A stretch of 64,000 nt of DNA from Candidatus Pseudoruminococcus merdavium (GCA_904419745.1 CAJFSS010000005.1:124001-188000), one strand, 5' to 3'; shown: positions 50,530-60,684, counted from the stretch's first letter. The notes: a model not told the origin generated them from the letters alone. Made by a program: numbers and translations.

Positions 50530-52923
50530 ATGCAGATTGAACTACAAAAGAAATTTTTGGAACTTCGCAGAAAAATATTGGACAAACGGTTTTCCTACCT
50601 GAATCCGGCACAGCGGAAGGCGGTTTACCAAATGGATGGCCCCGTCCTGATCCTGGCCGGTGCAGGAAGCGGAAAAACCACTGTGGTGGTCAACCGAATA
50701 GCCAATATGCTGCGTTATGGTGATGCCTATAATAGCGATAAAATTTACGGCCAGGTGACGCAGGATCAGCTGGATTTTCTTCAAGCCTATTTGGATGGCG
50801 TCCACGAAGATGAACCTGCTGTTGCCGACATGATTTCTGTTAACAGAATAAAACCGTGGAATATCCTCTCCATCACCTTTACCAACAAAGCAGCGGGAGA
50901 ACTGAAAGAACGGCTGGAAAAAATGTTGGGGGAAGATGCAGCATATATTCAGGCCAGCACCTTTCATTCCTGCTGTGTTCGAATTCTGCGCAGGGAGATT
51001 GATAAACTCGGCTATGCATCCAGCTTTACTATTTATGATACGGATGACAGCGTACGTGTGATCAAAGAGTGCATGAAAAATCTTCGTCTGGATGAAAAGA
51101 GTTTCCCTCCAAAAGCTATGCTCAATGCAATTGGCAGAGCAAAGGATCAGATGATCTATCCGGCTGATTACCTGGCTAATTATGGGGCAGACTATCGTCA
51201 AAAGACCATTGCCCAGATTTATGAGGCATACCAATCCGCATTGAAAAAAGCGGACGCATTGGACTTTGATGATATTATCTCTCTAACAGTTACACTTTTT
51301 GAAAAATTCCCAGAAGTACTTGAGTATTATCAGGATAAATATCGTTATATCATGGTGGATGAATACCAGGATACCAACTATGCACAATACCGTCTGATTA
51401 GCCTGCTCGCTTCCAAGTACCGCAATCTCTGTGTTGTTGGCGATGATGATCAGAGCATTTATAAATTCCGTGGAGCAACGATTGAAAATATCCTCCATTT
51501 TGAGGATCAGTTTCAAGATACTTTGGTCATCCGTCTGGAGCAGAATTACCGCAGTACGGAAAAAATTCTGGATGCCGCTAACCATGTCATTGAAAACAAT
51601 ACCCATCGTAAGGGCAAAAACCTTTGGACGGACAAAAAGGGTGGGGAAAAAATCACGGTTTACCGCGCACAGGATGATTTTGGAGAGGCACAGTTTATCA
51701 CAACCACGATTATGGACAATGTACTCAAGGGGAGAAAATATTCCGATCACGCCATTTTGTATCGGATGAATGCGCAGTCCAATAACCTGGAAAACCATCT
51801 GCTAAAAGGAGGAATTCCCTATCGGATGGTGGGTGGACTCAGGTTTTATGAACGCAAGGAGATCAAGGATTTAATTGCCTATCTAAGCGTTATCAACAAT
51901 CCGTCCGATACTCTCCGCCTTCGTAGGATTGTCAATGAACCGAAACGTGGAATCGGCGAAGCGACGATGGCAACAGCTGTGCAGATTTCTCAGGCAGTCG
52001 ACGTCTCGCTTTTTGAAGTATTGGAACATGCTGGGGATTTTCCTACACTCGCTAGAAAAAGCGGCGCCCTGATGCAATTCGCGCAGATGATTCGCTCCCT
52101 GATGCAAAAAGAGCAGGAACTCAGTTTGGAGGAATTTTTCCGCGCTGTTTTGGAGGATACCGGATACCTCCGGTATCTCGAATTGATGGGCGATGAAGGC
52201 GTTACTCGAATTGAGAACGTGAACGAGCTGACAACGAATATTATAAAATACGAGGAATCTACAGAAGAACCGTCTCTCGGTGGTTTTTTGGAAGAAGTAG
52301 CCTTGTTTACAGATCTTGATAATTATGATACCTCAGCAGACGCAGTCACTCTGATGACCATGCATGCGGCAAAGGGCTTGGAATTCCCCTTTGTCTTTAT
52401 TCCCGGAATGGAAGAAGGGATTTTTCCGGGGATGCAGTCCATGTATAATCCGGAGGAAGTGGAGGAAGAACGCCGGCTCGCCTATGTCGGGATTACCCGA
52501 GCAAAGGAAAAACTCTATTTGACAAGTTCTGCTACCAGAATGCTGTTCGGTTCCACTGTCCGTAACCGACCGTCCCGGTTTATTGGGGAAATCCCACAGG
52601 ATTTGACCGATGTAACAGATGAGACGGTACGTGTTTTCCAGAATACAGATGTTGGCACAGTGGATAAAAAGGCACAGAGAAAAATGGATATTTCCATTTC
52701 CCGTTCCATTGGGATCGCCCAGGGAAAAAAACAGGCGAGTGCATCGGTAAGTTCTGGTATTACCTTTTCCAAAGGGGATACCGTCAGCCATTCGGTTTTT
52801 GGAACCGGTATTGTCCTTTCGGCAAAACCAATGGGAAACGATACACTTTTGGAAATTGCTTTTGACAAAGTGGGAACCAAAAAAATTATGGCTAACTTTG
52901 CCAAGATCAAGCTTGTCAATTGA
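50530..52923 (+). CDS. pcrA: UvrD/PcrA-type 3'-5' DNA helicase
   Basis: A 797-residue superfamily 1A helicase for repair and replication. Q-motif LNPAQRKAV is near 30, Walker A AGAGSGKTT at 44-52, motif Ia ITFTNKAAGEL, Walker B VDEYQDTN, motif III VVGDDDQSIYKFRGA, motif V TMHAAKGLEF and motif VI YVGITRAKEKL. The C-terminal about 60 residues (SHSVFGTGIVLS ... AFDKVGTKKI) form the Tudor-like domain that binds RNA polymerase in PcrA. Its start region is about 25 residues longer than usual. Monocistronic. Confidence 0.96.
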   Translation: MQIELQKKFLELRRKILDKRFSYLNPAQRKAVYQMDGPVLILAGAGSGKTTVVVNRIANMLRYGDAYNSDKIYGQVTQDQLDFLQAYLDGVHEDEPAVADMISVNRIKPWNILSITFTNKAAGELKERLEKMLGEDAAYIQASTFHSCCVRILRREIDKLGYASSFTIYDTDDSVRVIKECMKNLRLDEKSFPPKAMLNAIGRAKDQMIYPADYLANYGADYRQKTIAQIYEAYQSALKKADALDFDDIISLTVTLFEKFPEVLEYYQDKYRYIMVDEYQDTNYAQYRLISLLASKYRNLCVVGDDDQSIYKFRGATIENILHFEDQFQDTLVIRLEQNYRSTEKILDAANHVIENNTHRKGKNLWTDKKGGEKITVYRAQDDFGEAQFITTTIMDNVLKGRKYSDHAILYRMNAQSNNLENHLLKGGIPYRMVGGLRFYERKEIKDLIAYLSVINNPSDTLRLRRIVNEPKRGIGEATMATAVQISQAVDVSLFEVLEHAGDFPTLARKSGALMQFAQMIRSLMQKEQELSLEEFFRAVLEDTGYLRYLELMGDEGVTRIENVNELTTNIIKYEESTEEPSLGGFLEEVALFTDLDNYDTSADAVTLMTMHAAKGLEFPFVFIPGMEEGIFPGMQSMYNPEEVEEERRLAYVGITRAKEKLYLTSSATRMLFGSTVRNRPSRFIGEIPQDLTDVTDETVRVFQNTDVGTVDKKAQRKMDISISRSIGIAQGKKQASASVSSGITFSKGDTVSHSVFGTGIVLSAKPMGNDTLLEIAFDKVGTKKIMANFAKIKLVN

Positions 52924-53096
52924 TTTGAAAATTTTTAGCAGTTTTGTGCACGAAAAACATTCTTTCTCATAATATGGTAATAAAGTATGGCTTTGTAAGG
53001 CTGCACTCGATTTGCAGGTATCCCCAAGCAACCAAGGTCTGCGTCGGTGTAAATGCCAAAAGCATAGCTTTAATACTATTTTATAGGAGGATTGCT

Positions 53097-53903
53097 ATGG
53101 CTGATTCAAAAGTAACGCCGATTACTGCCGCAGGTTCCAACAGCTTCAAAGAAGCGGTCTGTATCGACGCCGGCCGAATTTACGATTCGTGCAGCGATAA
53201 AGACTGCGTAGAAGGTGTGGAAGTCTTCTTTACAGACTGTGGGCAGGCAGTGATTGAACAGGCAAACAGTGTCAAGTGTAAATCCATTGAAGTACTTAAT
53301 GTCCTGCTCGACGTGGAACCCGTGCTCTTCAACCGTGGATTTTATTCTGTGGACATGACCTTTTTCTTCTGCGTCAAACTGGAGACTTATACCTCGCCTT
53401 TGGCACCTTGCGTAAATGTAACTGGCCTTGCGGTGCATAATAAAAAGGTGATCCTGTATGGAAGCGAGGGCAATGTACGTACTTTCTGTTCCAGTGACCG
53501 TTATGCGATGGGCAACATGCCTGCTGAAGAATTGTGTAAGACAAACCTTCCTAGAGCTTGCCTGCAGGTGGTCGATCCAATGTGCCTGAGCTGCCAGCTT
53601 ATTGACTGCCAGCCAAAATGTGTCTGCGTCCCTCCGCCACAGTGCGTAGCGGATTACTTTGATGGTAACTTCACTGCGGGCAGCCGTCCAAGCAAGACCG
53701 TTTGTATCACACTTGGCCTGTTTACGATTGTCCATCTTGAGCGCAATGTTCAGATTATGATTCCGGCTTACGACTACTGTGTGCCAGATAAGGAAAGTGT
53801 CACTTCTGGGGATGATCCTTGCGAACTGTTCCGCAAAATTAAATTCCCGACTGCTGAATTTTTCCCACCAAGAATGGCCGACGTATCTGAAGACTGCGAT
53901 TGA
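53097..53903 (+). CDS. Cysteine-rich protein of unknown function (20 Cys), possibly spore-related
   Basis: A 268-residue protein with 20 cysteines, no signal peptide and no membrane helix. It opens MADSKVTPITAAGSNSFKE and contains a dense cluster CLSCQLIDCQPKCVCVPPP. The even number and spread of Cys suggest disulfide cross-linking or metal binding, as in coat or exosporium proteins. The upstream sequence has CATAATAT about 125 bp before the start, loosely like a mother-cell sigma -10 (weak). ATG 53097 follows TAGGAGGA. I recall similar clostridial hypotheticals but no function. Confidence 0.75.
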   Translation: MADSKVTPITAAGSNSFKEAVCIDAGRIYDSCSDKDCVEGVEVFFTDCGQAVIEQANSVKCKSIEVLNVLLDVEPVLFNRGFYSVDMTFFFCVKLETYTSPLAPCVNVTGLAVHNKKVILYGSEGNVRTFCSSDRYAMGNMPAEELCKTNLPRACLQVVDPMCLSCQLIDCQPKCVCVPPPQCVADYFDGNFTAGSRPSKTVCITLGLFTIVHLERNVQIMIPAYDYCVPDKESVTSGDDPCELFRKIKFPTAEFFPPRMADVSEDCD

Positions 53904-53946
53904 CCGCTTCATTTCCTTGATGGGACAAAGGCTTTCTAAAGTAGCA

Positions 53947-53979
53947 AAAACAGGAAGGCATTGCCTTCCTGTTTTCGAT
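53947..53979 (+). terminator. Terminator after the cysteine-rich gene
   Basis: A near-continuous inverted repeat (53947-53960 with 53962-53975), ending in TTTT. Confidence 0.85.
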
Positions 53980-54044
53980 GGGATTTTTCTGGACAAGCTT
54001 TTGCAAGTTGCGCCAATAGAAAAAGTAAGGGAGAGAATATTGTC

Positions 54045-54710
54045 ATGGAACTGATTGTCCTGGATGGGTTAGACGGAAGTGGAAAATCCACACAAATTGA
54101 CCTTTTGGAACAAAATCTCCGTAGGCTTGGAAAAAAGGTAAAAAAGATTTCTTTTCCGGATTATGCAAATGAATCCTCTGCATTGGTTAAACTGTATTTA
54201 TCGGGGGCATTTGGGAACGATGCCTATGCGGTCAATGCCTATGCAGCCTCCTCTTTTTATGCAGTGGATCGCTATGCCAGTTATAAGCAGTTTTGGCAAA
54301 AGGATTATGAACAGGGAACGGTAATTCTTGCGGCACGTTATACCACATCCAACGCCATCCACCAGATGGGCAAGCTTCCAATAGAAGAATGGGACGCTTA
54401 TCTTGCCTGGCTTGAGGATTATGAATATGGGAAACTGGGACTTCCCCGTCCCGATGTAGTGCTTTTTCTGGAAATGGAACCGGAGATTTCTGCAAAACTT
54501 ATCAGTTCCAGATACCATGGGGATGAAAGCAAGCGGGATATCCATGAAAAAAATAGAAAATACCTGCTTGAATGTACAAAAAGTGCCCGTTATGCAGGAA
54601 AAAAACTTGGTTTTCAAATGATTTCCTGCGATGATGGAGAAACTCCCTATTCTATAGAGCAAATACAACAAAAAATTATGGAGTGTATCAGGAAGGAATT
54701 GAATTTATGA
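54045..54710 (+). CDS. tmk: Thymidylate kinase-family nucleoside monophosphate kinase
   Basis: A 221-residue P-loop kinase phosphorylating dTMP to dTDP. The P-loop is GLDGSGKST (8-16), the DR(Y)-like motif is AVDRYASYKQ, and AARYTTSNAIHQ covers the substrate-binding region. The lid is less standard (SSRYHGDESKRDIHEKN), so a second, divergent Tmk paralog is possible. ATG 54045 follows AAGGGAGAG. It overlaps the next gene by 4 nt and begins an operon of seven genes. Confidence 0.9.
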   Translation: MELIVLDGLDGSGKSTQIDLLEQNLRRLGKKVKKISFPDYANESSALVKLYLSGAFGNDAYAVNAYAASSFYAVDRYASYKQFWQKDYEQGTVILAARYTTSNAIHQMGKLPIEEWDAYLAWLEDYEYGKLGLPRPDVVLFLEMEPEISAKLISSRYHGDESKRDIHEKNRKYLLECTKSARYAGKKLGFQMISCDDGETPYSIEQIQQKIMECIRKELNL

Positions 54711-55600
54711 TTGATTTTAAGCCCATCCAGCTGTCCGACAGGGACTGGATTCAGGCCCTTTTGAAAAAGTCAGACTTTAATGGGGCGGAATATTCCTTTG
54801 GCAATAACTTTGTCTGGAGGGATATTTACCATATTGAGGTAGCGCAATACCGGGGGTTTTACCTTGCACGTTCTGGCAAAGGGGAAACCAGGAGCTATTT
54901 GTATCCGGCGGGCAGTGGGGACATCGTCCCAGTGATGGAAGCCTTAATTCAGGATGCGGAGGAACGTGGAATGAAATTTGGCGTTTACTCTGCAACAAAA
55001 GAAAACATGGCATTGCTGGAGACAGTTATGCCCGGACGTTTTCACTTTGAAGAAAATCGGGATACTTTTGACTACCTCTACCGTACAGAAAAACTCAGTA
55101 CTTTGGCAGGAAAGAAATATCATTCGAAACGCAACCATATCGCCCGGTTCAAAGAAAATCATCCGGATTGGAAATATGAACCGATTACACAGGATAATCT
55201 TGCAGAGTGCGTGCAGATGAGCAGGGAATGGTGCCGGCAAAACGACTGTGCCGGCGATCCTGGAAAACGAAATGAGGCCTGTGCTGTACAGGAGAGCCTG
55301 ACACATTTTTTTGAACTTGGGTATGTTGGCGGGCTGCTACGCACAGAAGGGCGCGTTGTCGCGTTTACCATGGGAGAGCCGCTGAACTCCAATACTTTTG
55401 TGACCCATATTGAAAAGGCGTTTTCGGATATACAGGGTGCTTATCCAATGATAAACTGTGAGTTTGCAAAGCACGCTGTACAGGGATTTGAATATATTAA
55501 CCGTGAAGATGACACCGGCGCCGAGGGACTGCGAAGAGCAAAACTCTCCTATAAACCGGAAATCCTGCTGGAAAAATATTTTATTACCCTTGCGGAGTAA
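54707..55600 (+). CDS. DUF2156 / phosphatidylglycerol lysyltransferase-like domain protein
   Basis: A 297-residue soluble protein with two GNAT-like folds. The blocks KYHSKRNHIARFKENHPDW (in parts), HFFELGYVGGLLR and AYPMINCEFAKHAV are typical of DUF2156, the domain that is C-terminal in MprF-type lysyltransferases. It lacks the MprF membrane part, so lipid lysylation is unlikely without a partner; an aminoacyl- or acyl-transfer role on a small acceptor is inference. Starts at ATGA overlap. Confidence 0.86.
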   Translation: MIDFKPIQLSDRDWIQALLKKSDFNGAEYSFGNNFVWRDIYHIEVAQYRGFYLARSGKGETRSYLYPAGSGDIVPVMEALIQDAEERGMKFGVYSATKENMALLETVMPGRFHFEENRDTFDYLYRTEKLSTLAGKKYHSKRNHIARFKENHPDWKYEPITQDNLAECVQMSREWCRQNDCAGDPGKRNEACAVQESLTHFFELGYVGGLLRTEGRVVAFTMGEPLNSNTFVTHIEKAFSDIQGAYPMINCEFAKHAVQGFEYINREDDTGAEGLRRAKLSYKPEILLEKYFITLAE

Positions 55601-55615
55601 AAAGGAGGATGGTTC

Positions 55616-56512
55616 ATGCTTTCCCTTGCAAAACCTGAGGATGTTCCGGCGCTGGAAAATATCTGGACAATGTGTTTTGGCGATGAACGGGAATACCAGG
55701 ATCTCTTTTTTCAACACCGATTCTGCCCACAAAATACGGTAGTATGGAGAGAGCAAGGGATCGCTGTGGCAATGGCGCATCTGATGCCCTATTCCATGCC
55801 GGATGGATGGGGTAAGGAGCATTTGTGTTTTTATCTCTATGCGGTAGCTACCCTGCCAAAGTATCAAGGGCAGGGTATCAGTACCCACATACTCTCTTTT
55901 GCAGCGAGAACGGCACAGGATAGAGGCGCTCGTGCCCTGTCTCTTGTCCCTGCCAGTCCAGCTCTATTTGACTTTTATCGCAAACGGGGGTATCATACGG
56001 AGTATTATGTGAAGCAGGCGCAGCTGTCCCGCGCGGATGAATATGGGAAAACAGCGGTAATTTTTGCTCCATGCACCCCCGAAGAACTGTTTGCCATGCG
56101 GGAATCCTATTATGGGGATACTCCTTTTTTCGTCCGATGGGGAAAACAGGCGCTTAATTACATTTTATTGGAATCCTCTTATGTGGGACGCGAGTGCCTA
56201 GCTTTTTCCGGGAAGCGGCACGGTTACCTGTTTTGCGAGCAGGGGAATGAGGGTTCGCTGTTTATCCGGGAAATTGGCTGTACAAAAGAGGATTTTCCGA
56301 CAGTGGTTGCAGCGCTATTCACGAGATATCCAAAGACTGAGAAACTTGTTTTCCGACTAAAAGCTGACAGCCCACTGGGAAAAGGCGAAATCCTCCCATT
56401 TGGAATGACCTGTTACCTGTCCGATACGGAAGATAAGGCAAATTTGCCGATGACACAGAGACTGATGAAAAATGAGAAGACGGTCCCTTATATGGGGCTG
56501 ATGATGGATTGA
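55616..56512 (+). CDS. GNAT family N-acetyltransferase
   Basis: A 298-residue protein. The N-terminal GNAT domain has motif A LYAVATLPKYQGQGISTHIL near residue 78, and a second less conserved domain follows from about 165. This overall plan resembles Eis-like enhanced acetyltransferases. Substrate unknown. ATG 55616 follows AAAGGAGG. It lies in the tmk operon and ends 11 bp before the DJ-1 gene. Confidence 0.88.
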   Translation: MLSLAKPEDVPALENIWTMCFGDEREYQDLFFQHRFCPQNTVVWREQGIAVAMAHLMPYSMPDGWGKEHLCFYLYAVATLPKYQGQGISTHILSFAARTAQDRGARALSLVPASPALFDFYRKRGYHTEYYVKQAQLSRADEYGKTAVIFAPCTPEELFAMRESYYGDTPFFVRWGKQALNYILLESSYVGRECLAFSGKRHGYLFCEQGNEGSLFIREIGCTKEDFPTVVAALFTRYPKTEKLVFRLKADSPLGKGEILPFGMTCYLSDTEDKANLPMTQRLMKNEKTVPYMGLMMD

Positions 56513-56523
56513 GGGTGAAGGAA

Positions 56524-57069
56524 ATGATCTATGTTTTTTTTGCACAGGGATTTGAGGAAATTGAGGGATTGACTGTAGTGGATGTTTTGCGCCGGGCAAA
56601 CTTGGAAACCCAGATGGTTGGGGTTGGCGCTAAACGGATCACAGGTTCCCATGGAATCACGGTTGAATGTGATCTCACTACAGAAGAAATATCATTAACG
56701 CAAGCCCTGCAAATGGTAGTTCTGCCGGGAGGACTGCCGGGAACCACAAACCTGGAACAGGACGAAACAGTGCAGCGGGCAATTGACTATTGTACAGAGC
56801 ATGGAAAATATCTCTGTGCAATCTGTGCAGCTCCATCCATTTTGGGGCATAAAGGCCTGTTAGAGGGAAAACGGGCAATCTGTTTCCCGGGCTTTGAAAA
56901 AGAGCTGTATGGAGCGATTTTAAGTGAGGAGCCCGTGTGTATTGATGGAAACATTGTCACCGCCAAGGGCATGGGTGTGGCTACGGAATTCTCCCTGGAA
57001 CTAGTCGGATGCCTGCTTGGTGAGGAGACAAAGAATACTTTGAAAGCTTCCCTGCAATGCCGCGGCTAG
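56524..57069 (+). CDS. DJ-1/PfpI family protein
   Basis: A 181-residue flavodoxin-like protein. The nucleophile-elbow Cys is C101 in AICAAPSIL, and the conserved Glu lies near residue 14 (GFEEIEG); GGLPGTTNL is also family-typical. DJ-1 relatives are proposed to be glyoxalases, chaperones or deglycases; the role here is not predictable. ATG 56524 fits AGGGTGAAGG. It overlaps the cyclo-ligase gene by 13 nt. Confidence 0.92.
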   Translation: MIYVFFAQGFEEIEGLTVVDVLRRANLETQMVGVGAKRITGSHGITVECDLTTEEISLTQALQMVVLPGGLPGTTNLEQDETVQRAIDYCTEHGKYLCAICAAPSILGHKGLLEGKRAICFPGFEKELYGAILSEEPVCIDGNIVTAKGMGVATEFSLELVGCLLGEETKNTLKASLQCRG

Positions 57070-57680
57070 ACATTAGGGAATATAAGAAAAGCCTTCGCGC
57101 AAAGTACCGTGAGTACCGTACGCAGATGCCCGCGTGCGTCAAAGCGCAGAAGGACGACCGGATTGCCCGGCGGTTAAGCTCATTGCATGCATTCCAGAAT
57201 GCGGATCTTGTACTTTGCTATGTTTCTACGCCAATTGAGGTGGAGACAAGGGAGATTATGAAACGGGCATGGAAAGCGGGGAAACGGGTTGCGGTACCCT
57301 ATTGCCTGCCACAGACAACCACCATGGAATTTTATGAAATCCAGTCGTTTGATGATTTGGCGCCCCGTACGTTTGGAGTGCTGGAACCACTACCGGAACA
57401 GTGCCGGCTGGTAACTGATTTTGCTCATAGTATTGCGATTGTCCCCGGTCTCTGTTTTGATTCTTATGGATATCGTTTGGGCTATGGAAAAGGTTATTAT
57501 GACCGTTTTTTACAAAAGTACAAGGGAACAAAAATCGGAATTTGTTATCAGAAATGTACTAAAACGCAGCTCATCCATGGCAGATATGATGTGGCAGTCG
57601 ATCTGCTTGTAACGGAATATACTGTGCGTCCCAAACGCATGGGGAAAAAGACGCATATTGCCAAAGATAACGTTTTTTAG
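57057..57680 (+). CDS. 5-formyltetrahydrofolate cyclo-ligase
   Basis: A 207-residue enzyme (MTHFS) converting 5-formyl-THF to 5,10-methenyl-THF with ATP, recycling a folate storage form. The N-terminal basic helix KKSLRAKYREYRTQ and the C-terminal signature GYRLGYGKGYYDRFL are diagnostic. The start lies within the end of the DJ-1 gene; this MTHFS and mltG pairing is seen in other Clostridia (recalled). Confidence 0.95.
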   Translation: MPRLDIREYKKSLRAKYREYRTQMPACVKAQKDDRIARRLSSLHAFQNADLVLCYVSTPIEVETREIMKRAWKAGKRVAVPYCLPQTTTMEFYEIQSFDDLAPRTFGVLEPLPEQCRLVTDFAHSIAIVPGLCFDSYGYRLGYGKGYYDRFLQKYKGTKIGICYQKCTKTQLIHGRYDVAVDLLVTEYTVRPKRMGKKTHIAKDNVF

Positions 57681-57751
57681 TACAATAGGAAAAAACCAAC
57701 AAAGGAATACTGCACAAAGGAAACTTTTTCCGGCGCAGAAGGAGAATTTGC

Positions 57752-59239
57752 ATGGCACAGAAGGACGAATTTCAGGAACTGTTTGAAAAACTGAAAAGTA
57801 TAGAGAAACATCCCGAGGACAATCAGCAAAAGCAGGACACTCCGGATCCGATGCACCAGGAAGAGGACTTTTCCGTAGAAAATGTTTTTAAAGACGCGGA
57901 CATCGGCCCAGATCCTTATCGTGTGGAACAGCCAGAAAAGGGAGAAACTCCTCCTTCTTTTGTAGACAATGCTCCCCTTTTTCAGGATGAACAGCAACCG
58001 CAGGAAGAAGAGGAAGAACTGCGCCTGCATACGCCTCAGGAGAAAAAAAAGAAACTTCCTCCGCACAAGAAGCTGTTTCAGGACAGGGAGGCGACACGTC
58101 AGATTTCCCTGGAAGAAATTGATAAAGTCCAGGCGCGTTCTGACGCAATGAAAAAAAGAAAACATATAAAGAGTTCTAAGAAAAAGCTGCGCAACGGCAT
58201 TATTTATACCGTGTTTGTGGTTGGATTTTCCATTGTCCTGTCAATTGTGATGATCTACGCAATTTACGATATCTTCGGCTTTAATAAAGCGGAGGGGCAG
58301 GTTGTTGTCTCGGTAGAACGCGATACTTCTATCTCTAAACTGTCAAAATTGCTAAAAGAAAACGGGATTATCAACCAGCCTGGGATTTTTCAGCTCTATG
58401 CGGGGTTGAAAGATGTGGAACCCTATAATGCCGGGGAATATACACTCAACAAAAATATGTCCTATGATCAGATTATCTACTCCATGCAGAGCCAGTCCAA
58501 GGAGTATAACACTGTTATGGTAACCATTACAGAAGGACAATCCCTGGTGGAAATTTCACAAATTCTAGAGGAAAACGGCGTGTGTTCTGCAAACGAGTTT
58601 ATTGAGGCTCTTCAAACACGTAGTTTTGGCTTTGATTTTGAAGATCAGATCCCAACCGATACTGGAATCTATTTCCCATATGAAGGCTATCTGTTCCCGG
58701 ATACCTATGAATTTTTTATTGATGAAAATGTGGACTCTGTGATCAAAAAATTCTTTGTGAACTTTGATGCCAAGATCACCGATGAGATGAAAGCACGGAT
58801 GGAAGAACTGGGGATGACCCTGCATGAGACTCTGACCCTTGCTTCGATTATCCAGAAGGAAGCAGGCAGCAATGAAGAAATGAAACGTGTTTCCTCTGTC
58901 TTCCACAACCGATTGAACAATCCATCCACTTTCCCATTGCTGGAGTCTGACGTAACCATTTTCTATGTCAACGATTTTATCAAGCCCTACAGTGACAGCC
59001 AGGAACTGTATGACTCCTATAACACCTACCGCTGCCAGGGGTTGCCTATTGGCCCCATTACCAATCCGGGTCTGGAAGCCATCAATGCGGCGCTTTATCC
59101 GGAGGATACCCCCTATTATTTCTTTGTCACTGACTCAGAGGGAAAATACTATTATGCACAGACGCTCGCGGAACATCAAGCTAACTGTGCAGAAGCTGAG
59201 AAGGTGGGCGGCGTCCACGGAACACAGACAACGGAGTAA
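57752..59239 (+). CDS. mltG: Endolytic murein transglycosylase MltG
   Basis: A 495-residue single-pass membrane protein that cuts nascent glycan strands. It has a long acidic/basic cytoplasmic N-terminus (1-148), one membrane helix (about 149-172), LysM-like strands, and a catalytic YceG domain with ASIIQKEAGSNEE, catalytic E370, followed by VFHNRL. The extended cytoplasmic tail is longer than in E. coli and resembles that of streptococcal MltG. ATG 57752 follows AGAAGGAG. Confidence 0.94.
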   Translation: MAQKDEFQELFEKLKSIEKHPEDNQQKQDTPDPMHQEEDFSVENVFKDADIGPDPYRVEQPEKGETPPSFVDNAPLFQDEQQPQEEEEELRLHTPQEKKKKLPPHKKLFQDREATRQISLEEIDKVQARSDAMKKRKHIKSSKKKLRNGIIYTVFVVGFSIVLSIVMIYAIYDIFGFNKAEGQVVVSVERDTSISKLSKLLKENGIINQPGIFQLYAGLKDVEPYNAGEYTLNKNMSYDQIIYSMQSQSKEYNTVMVTITEGQSLVEISQILEENGVCSANEFIEALQTRSFGFDFEDQIPTDTGIYFPYEGYLFPDTYEFFIDENVDSVIKKFFVNFDAKITDEMKARMEELGMTLHETLTLASIIQKEAGSNEEMKRVSSVFHNRLNNPSTFPLLESDVTIFYVNDFIKPYSDSQELYDSYNTYRCQGLPIGPITNPGLEAINAALYPEDTPYYFFVTDSEGKYYYAQTLAEHQANCAEAEKVGGVHGTQTTE

Positions 59240-59269
59240 CCTGACATGAGAACAGAAGGGGAATTTTTG

Positions 59270-60496
59270 ATGAATCAACCAGCAAAGCCGGAGTTGCTCG
59301 CTCCGGTGGGAGACTATGAGCGATTGGTCGCCGCAGTCACCTTTGGCGCGGACGCAGTCTATCTGGGAGGAACTGCTTTTGGGATGCGTGCCGCCTCTGC
59401 AAATTTTGATCTGGATATGTTGCGCAGGGCGGTAGAATATGCCCATGCGCATGGAGTAAAAGTTTATCTGACTTGCAATACCCTTCCACGCGGCAGGGAG
59501 GTTGAGGAACTGTCTCAGTACCTGAAGGATACCGCCGCGTGTGGAGTAGATGCTTTCATCATTACGGATATTGGTGTTATGATGCTGGCAAAACGGGTGG
59601 CGCCCCAGGTGGAAATTCATATTTCCACCCAGGCGGGGGTGGTGAACTACCTGGCGGCAAAGGAATTATACTATCTTGGCGCCAAGCGGGTAGTACTTGC
59701 CCGAGAATTGTCACTGGATGAGATTGCGACCATCCGCGAAAAGACCCCGCCGGAATTGGAAATTGAAGCGTTTGTCCATGGGGCGATGTGCATGTCCTTT
59801 TCCGGGAGATGCCTGCTTTCCAGCTATCTCACAGGAAGGGATGCAAATCGGGGAGAATGTGCGCAGCCCTGCCGCTGGGGATACCATCTGGTAGAAGAAA
59901 AACGTCCGGGACAGTATTATCCGATTTTTGAAGATGAAAGCGGAAGTTACCTCCTCAATGCAAAAGATTTATGCATGATTGAGCACTTGGATAAGGTAAT
60001 TCAAGCAGGGGTGACCAGCCTGAAAATAGAGGGCAGGGCAAAGTCTTCCTACTATGTCTCCGTAGTGACAAATGCCTATCGCTGTGCCATTGACCAGTAT
60101 CTATCTGATCCGGAACATTATCAGCTTGATCCCTGGATTTTGGAGGAGACAAAGAAAGTTAGCCATCGCGCTTATTGTACTGGATTTTACTTTGGTCCGA
60201 TTGAAAATGGGCAGTATTATGAAAATGCTGGCTATATCCGGACTTATGATGTAGTTGCAATTGTAGACGGATATCGGGAAGGGCGTCTTCTCTGTACGCA
60301 GCGGAATAAATTCAGCATCGGGGATGAAGTGGAAATTCTAGAACCTGGCCGTCCGCCCCAAACTTTTGTAGTGGATACTCTGTTCAATGAAAATGGGGAA
60401 TCTATTCAAAGCGCGAATCATGCAGTTATGCGCCTACAAATCCCATGTCCCATTTCTGCTTGTCCAGGAGCAATTATACGTAAAGCAGTATTATAG
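59270..60496 (+). CDS. Peptidase U32 family protein
   Basis: A 408-residue protein of the U32 family (YegQ/YrrN/RlhA-like). KPELLAPVGDYERLVAAV opens a TIM-barrel-like domain; the family signature EAFVHGAMCMSFSGRCLLSS is near residue 165, with further conserved Cys in RGECAQPCRW. Relatives act as collagenases or in tRNA/rRNA modification, so peptidase activity is uncertain. ATG 59270 follows GAAGGGG; ATG 59246 is an alternative. Last gene of the tmk operon. Confidence 0.93.
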   Translation: MNQPAKPELLAPVGDYERLVAAVTFGADAVYLGGTAFGMRAASANFDLDMLRRAVEYAHAHGVKVYLTCNTLPRGREVEELSQYLKDTAACGVDAFIITDIGVMMLAKRVAPQVEIHISTQAGVVNYLAAKELYYLGAKRVVLARELSLDEIATIREKTPPELEIEAFVHGAMCMSFSGRCLLSSYLTGRDANRGECAQPCRWGYHLVEEKRPGQYYPIFEDESGSYLLNAKDLCMIEHLDKVIQAGVTSLKIEGRAKSSYYVSVVTNAYRCAIDQYLSDPEHYQLDPWILEETKKVSHRAYCTGFYFGPIENGQYYENAGYIRTYDVVAIVDGYREGRLLCTQRNKFSIGDEVEILEPGRPPQTFVVDTLFNENGESIQSANHAVMRLQIPCPISACPGAIIRKAVL

Positions 60497-60510
60497 TATG
60501 GTTCATTGTT

Positions 60511-60543
60511 AAAACCACCCTTTTGCTCAAAGGGTGGTTTTAA
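60511..60543 (+). terminator. Terminator of the tmk-U32 operon
   Basis: A 13-bp perfect stem (60511-60523 with 60529-60541). Confidence 0.88.
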
Positions 60544-60684
60544 GTGTATACGAGAAATTGGTAAAAACCTTAAAAATATCAGACTTTTTTTCAACATATG
60601 GACGGAAATCCGGTGACGGGATAGCGACCTTTTCTACAATGCGCTACAATAAAGTAAAATATGAATGCAAAGAAGGGAATTCTC

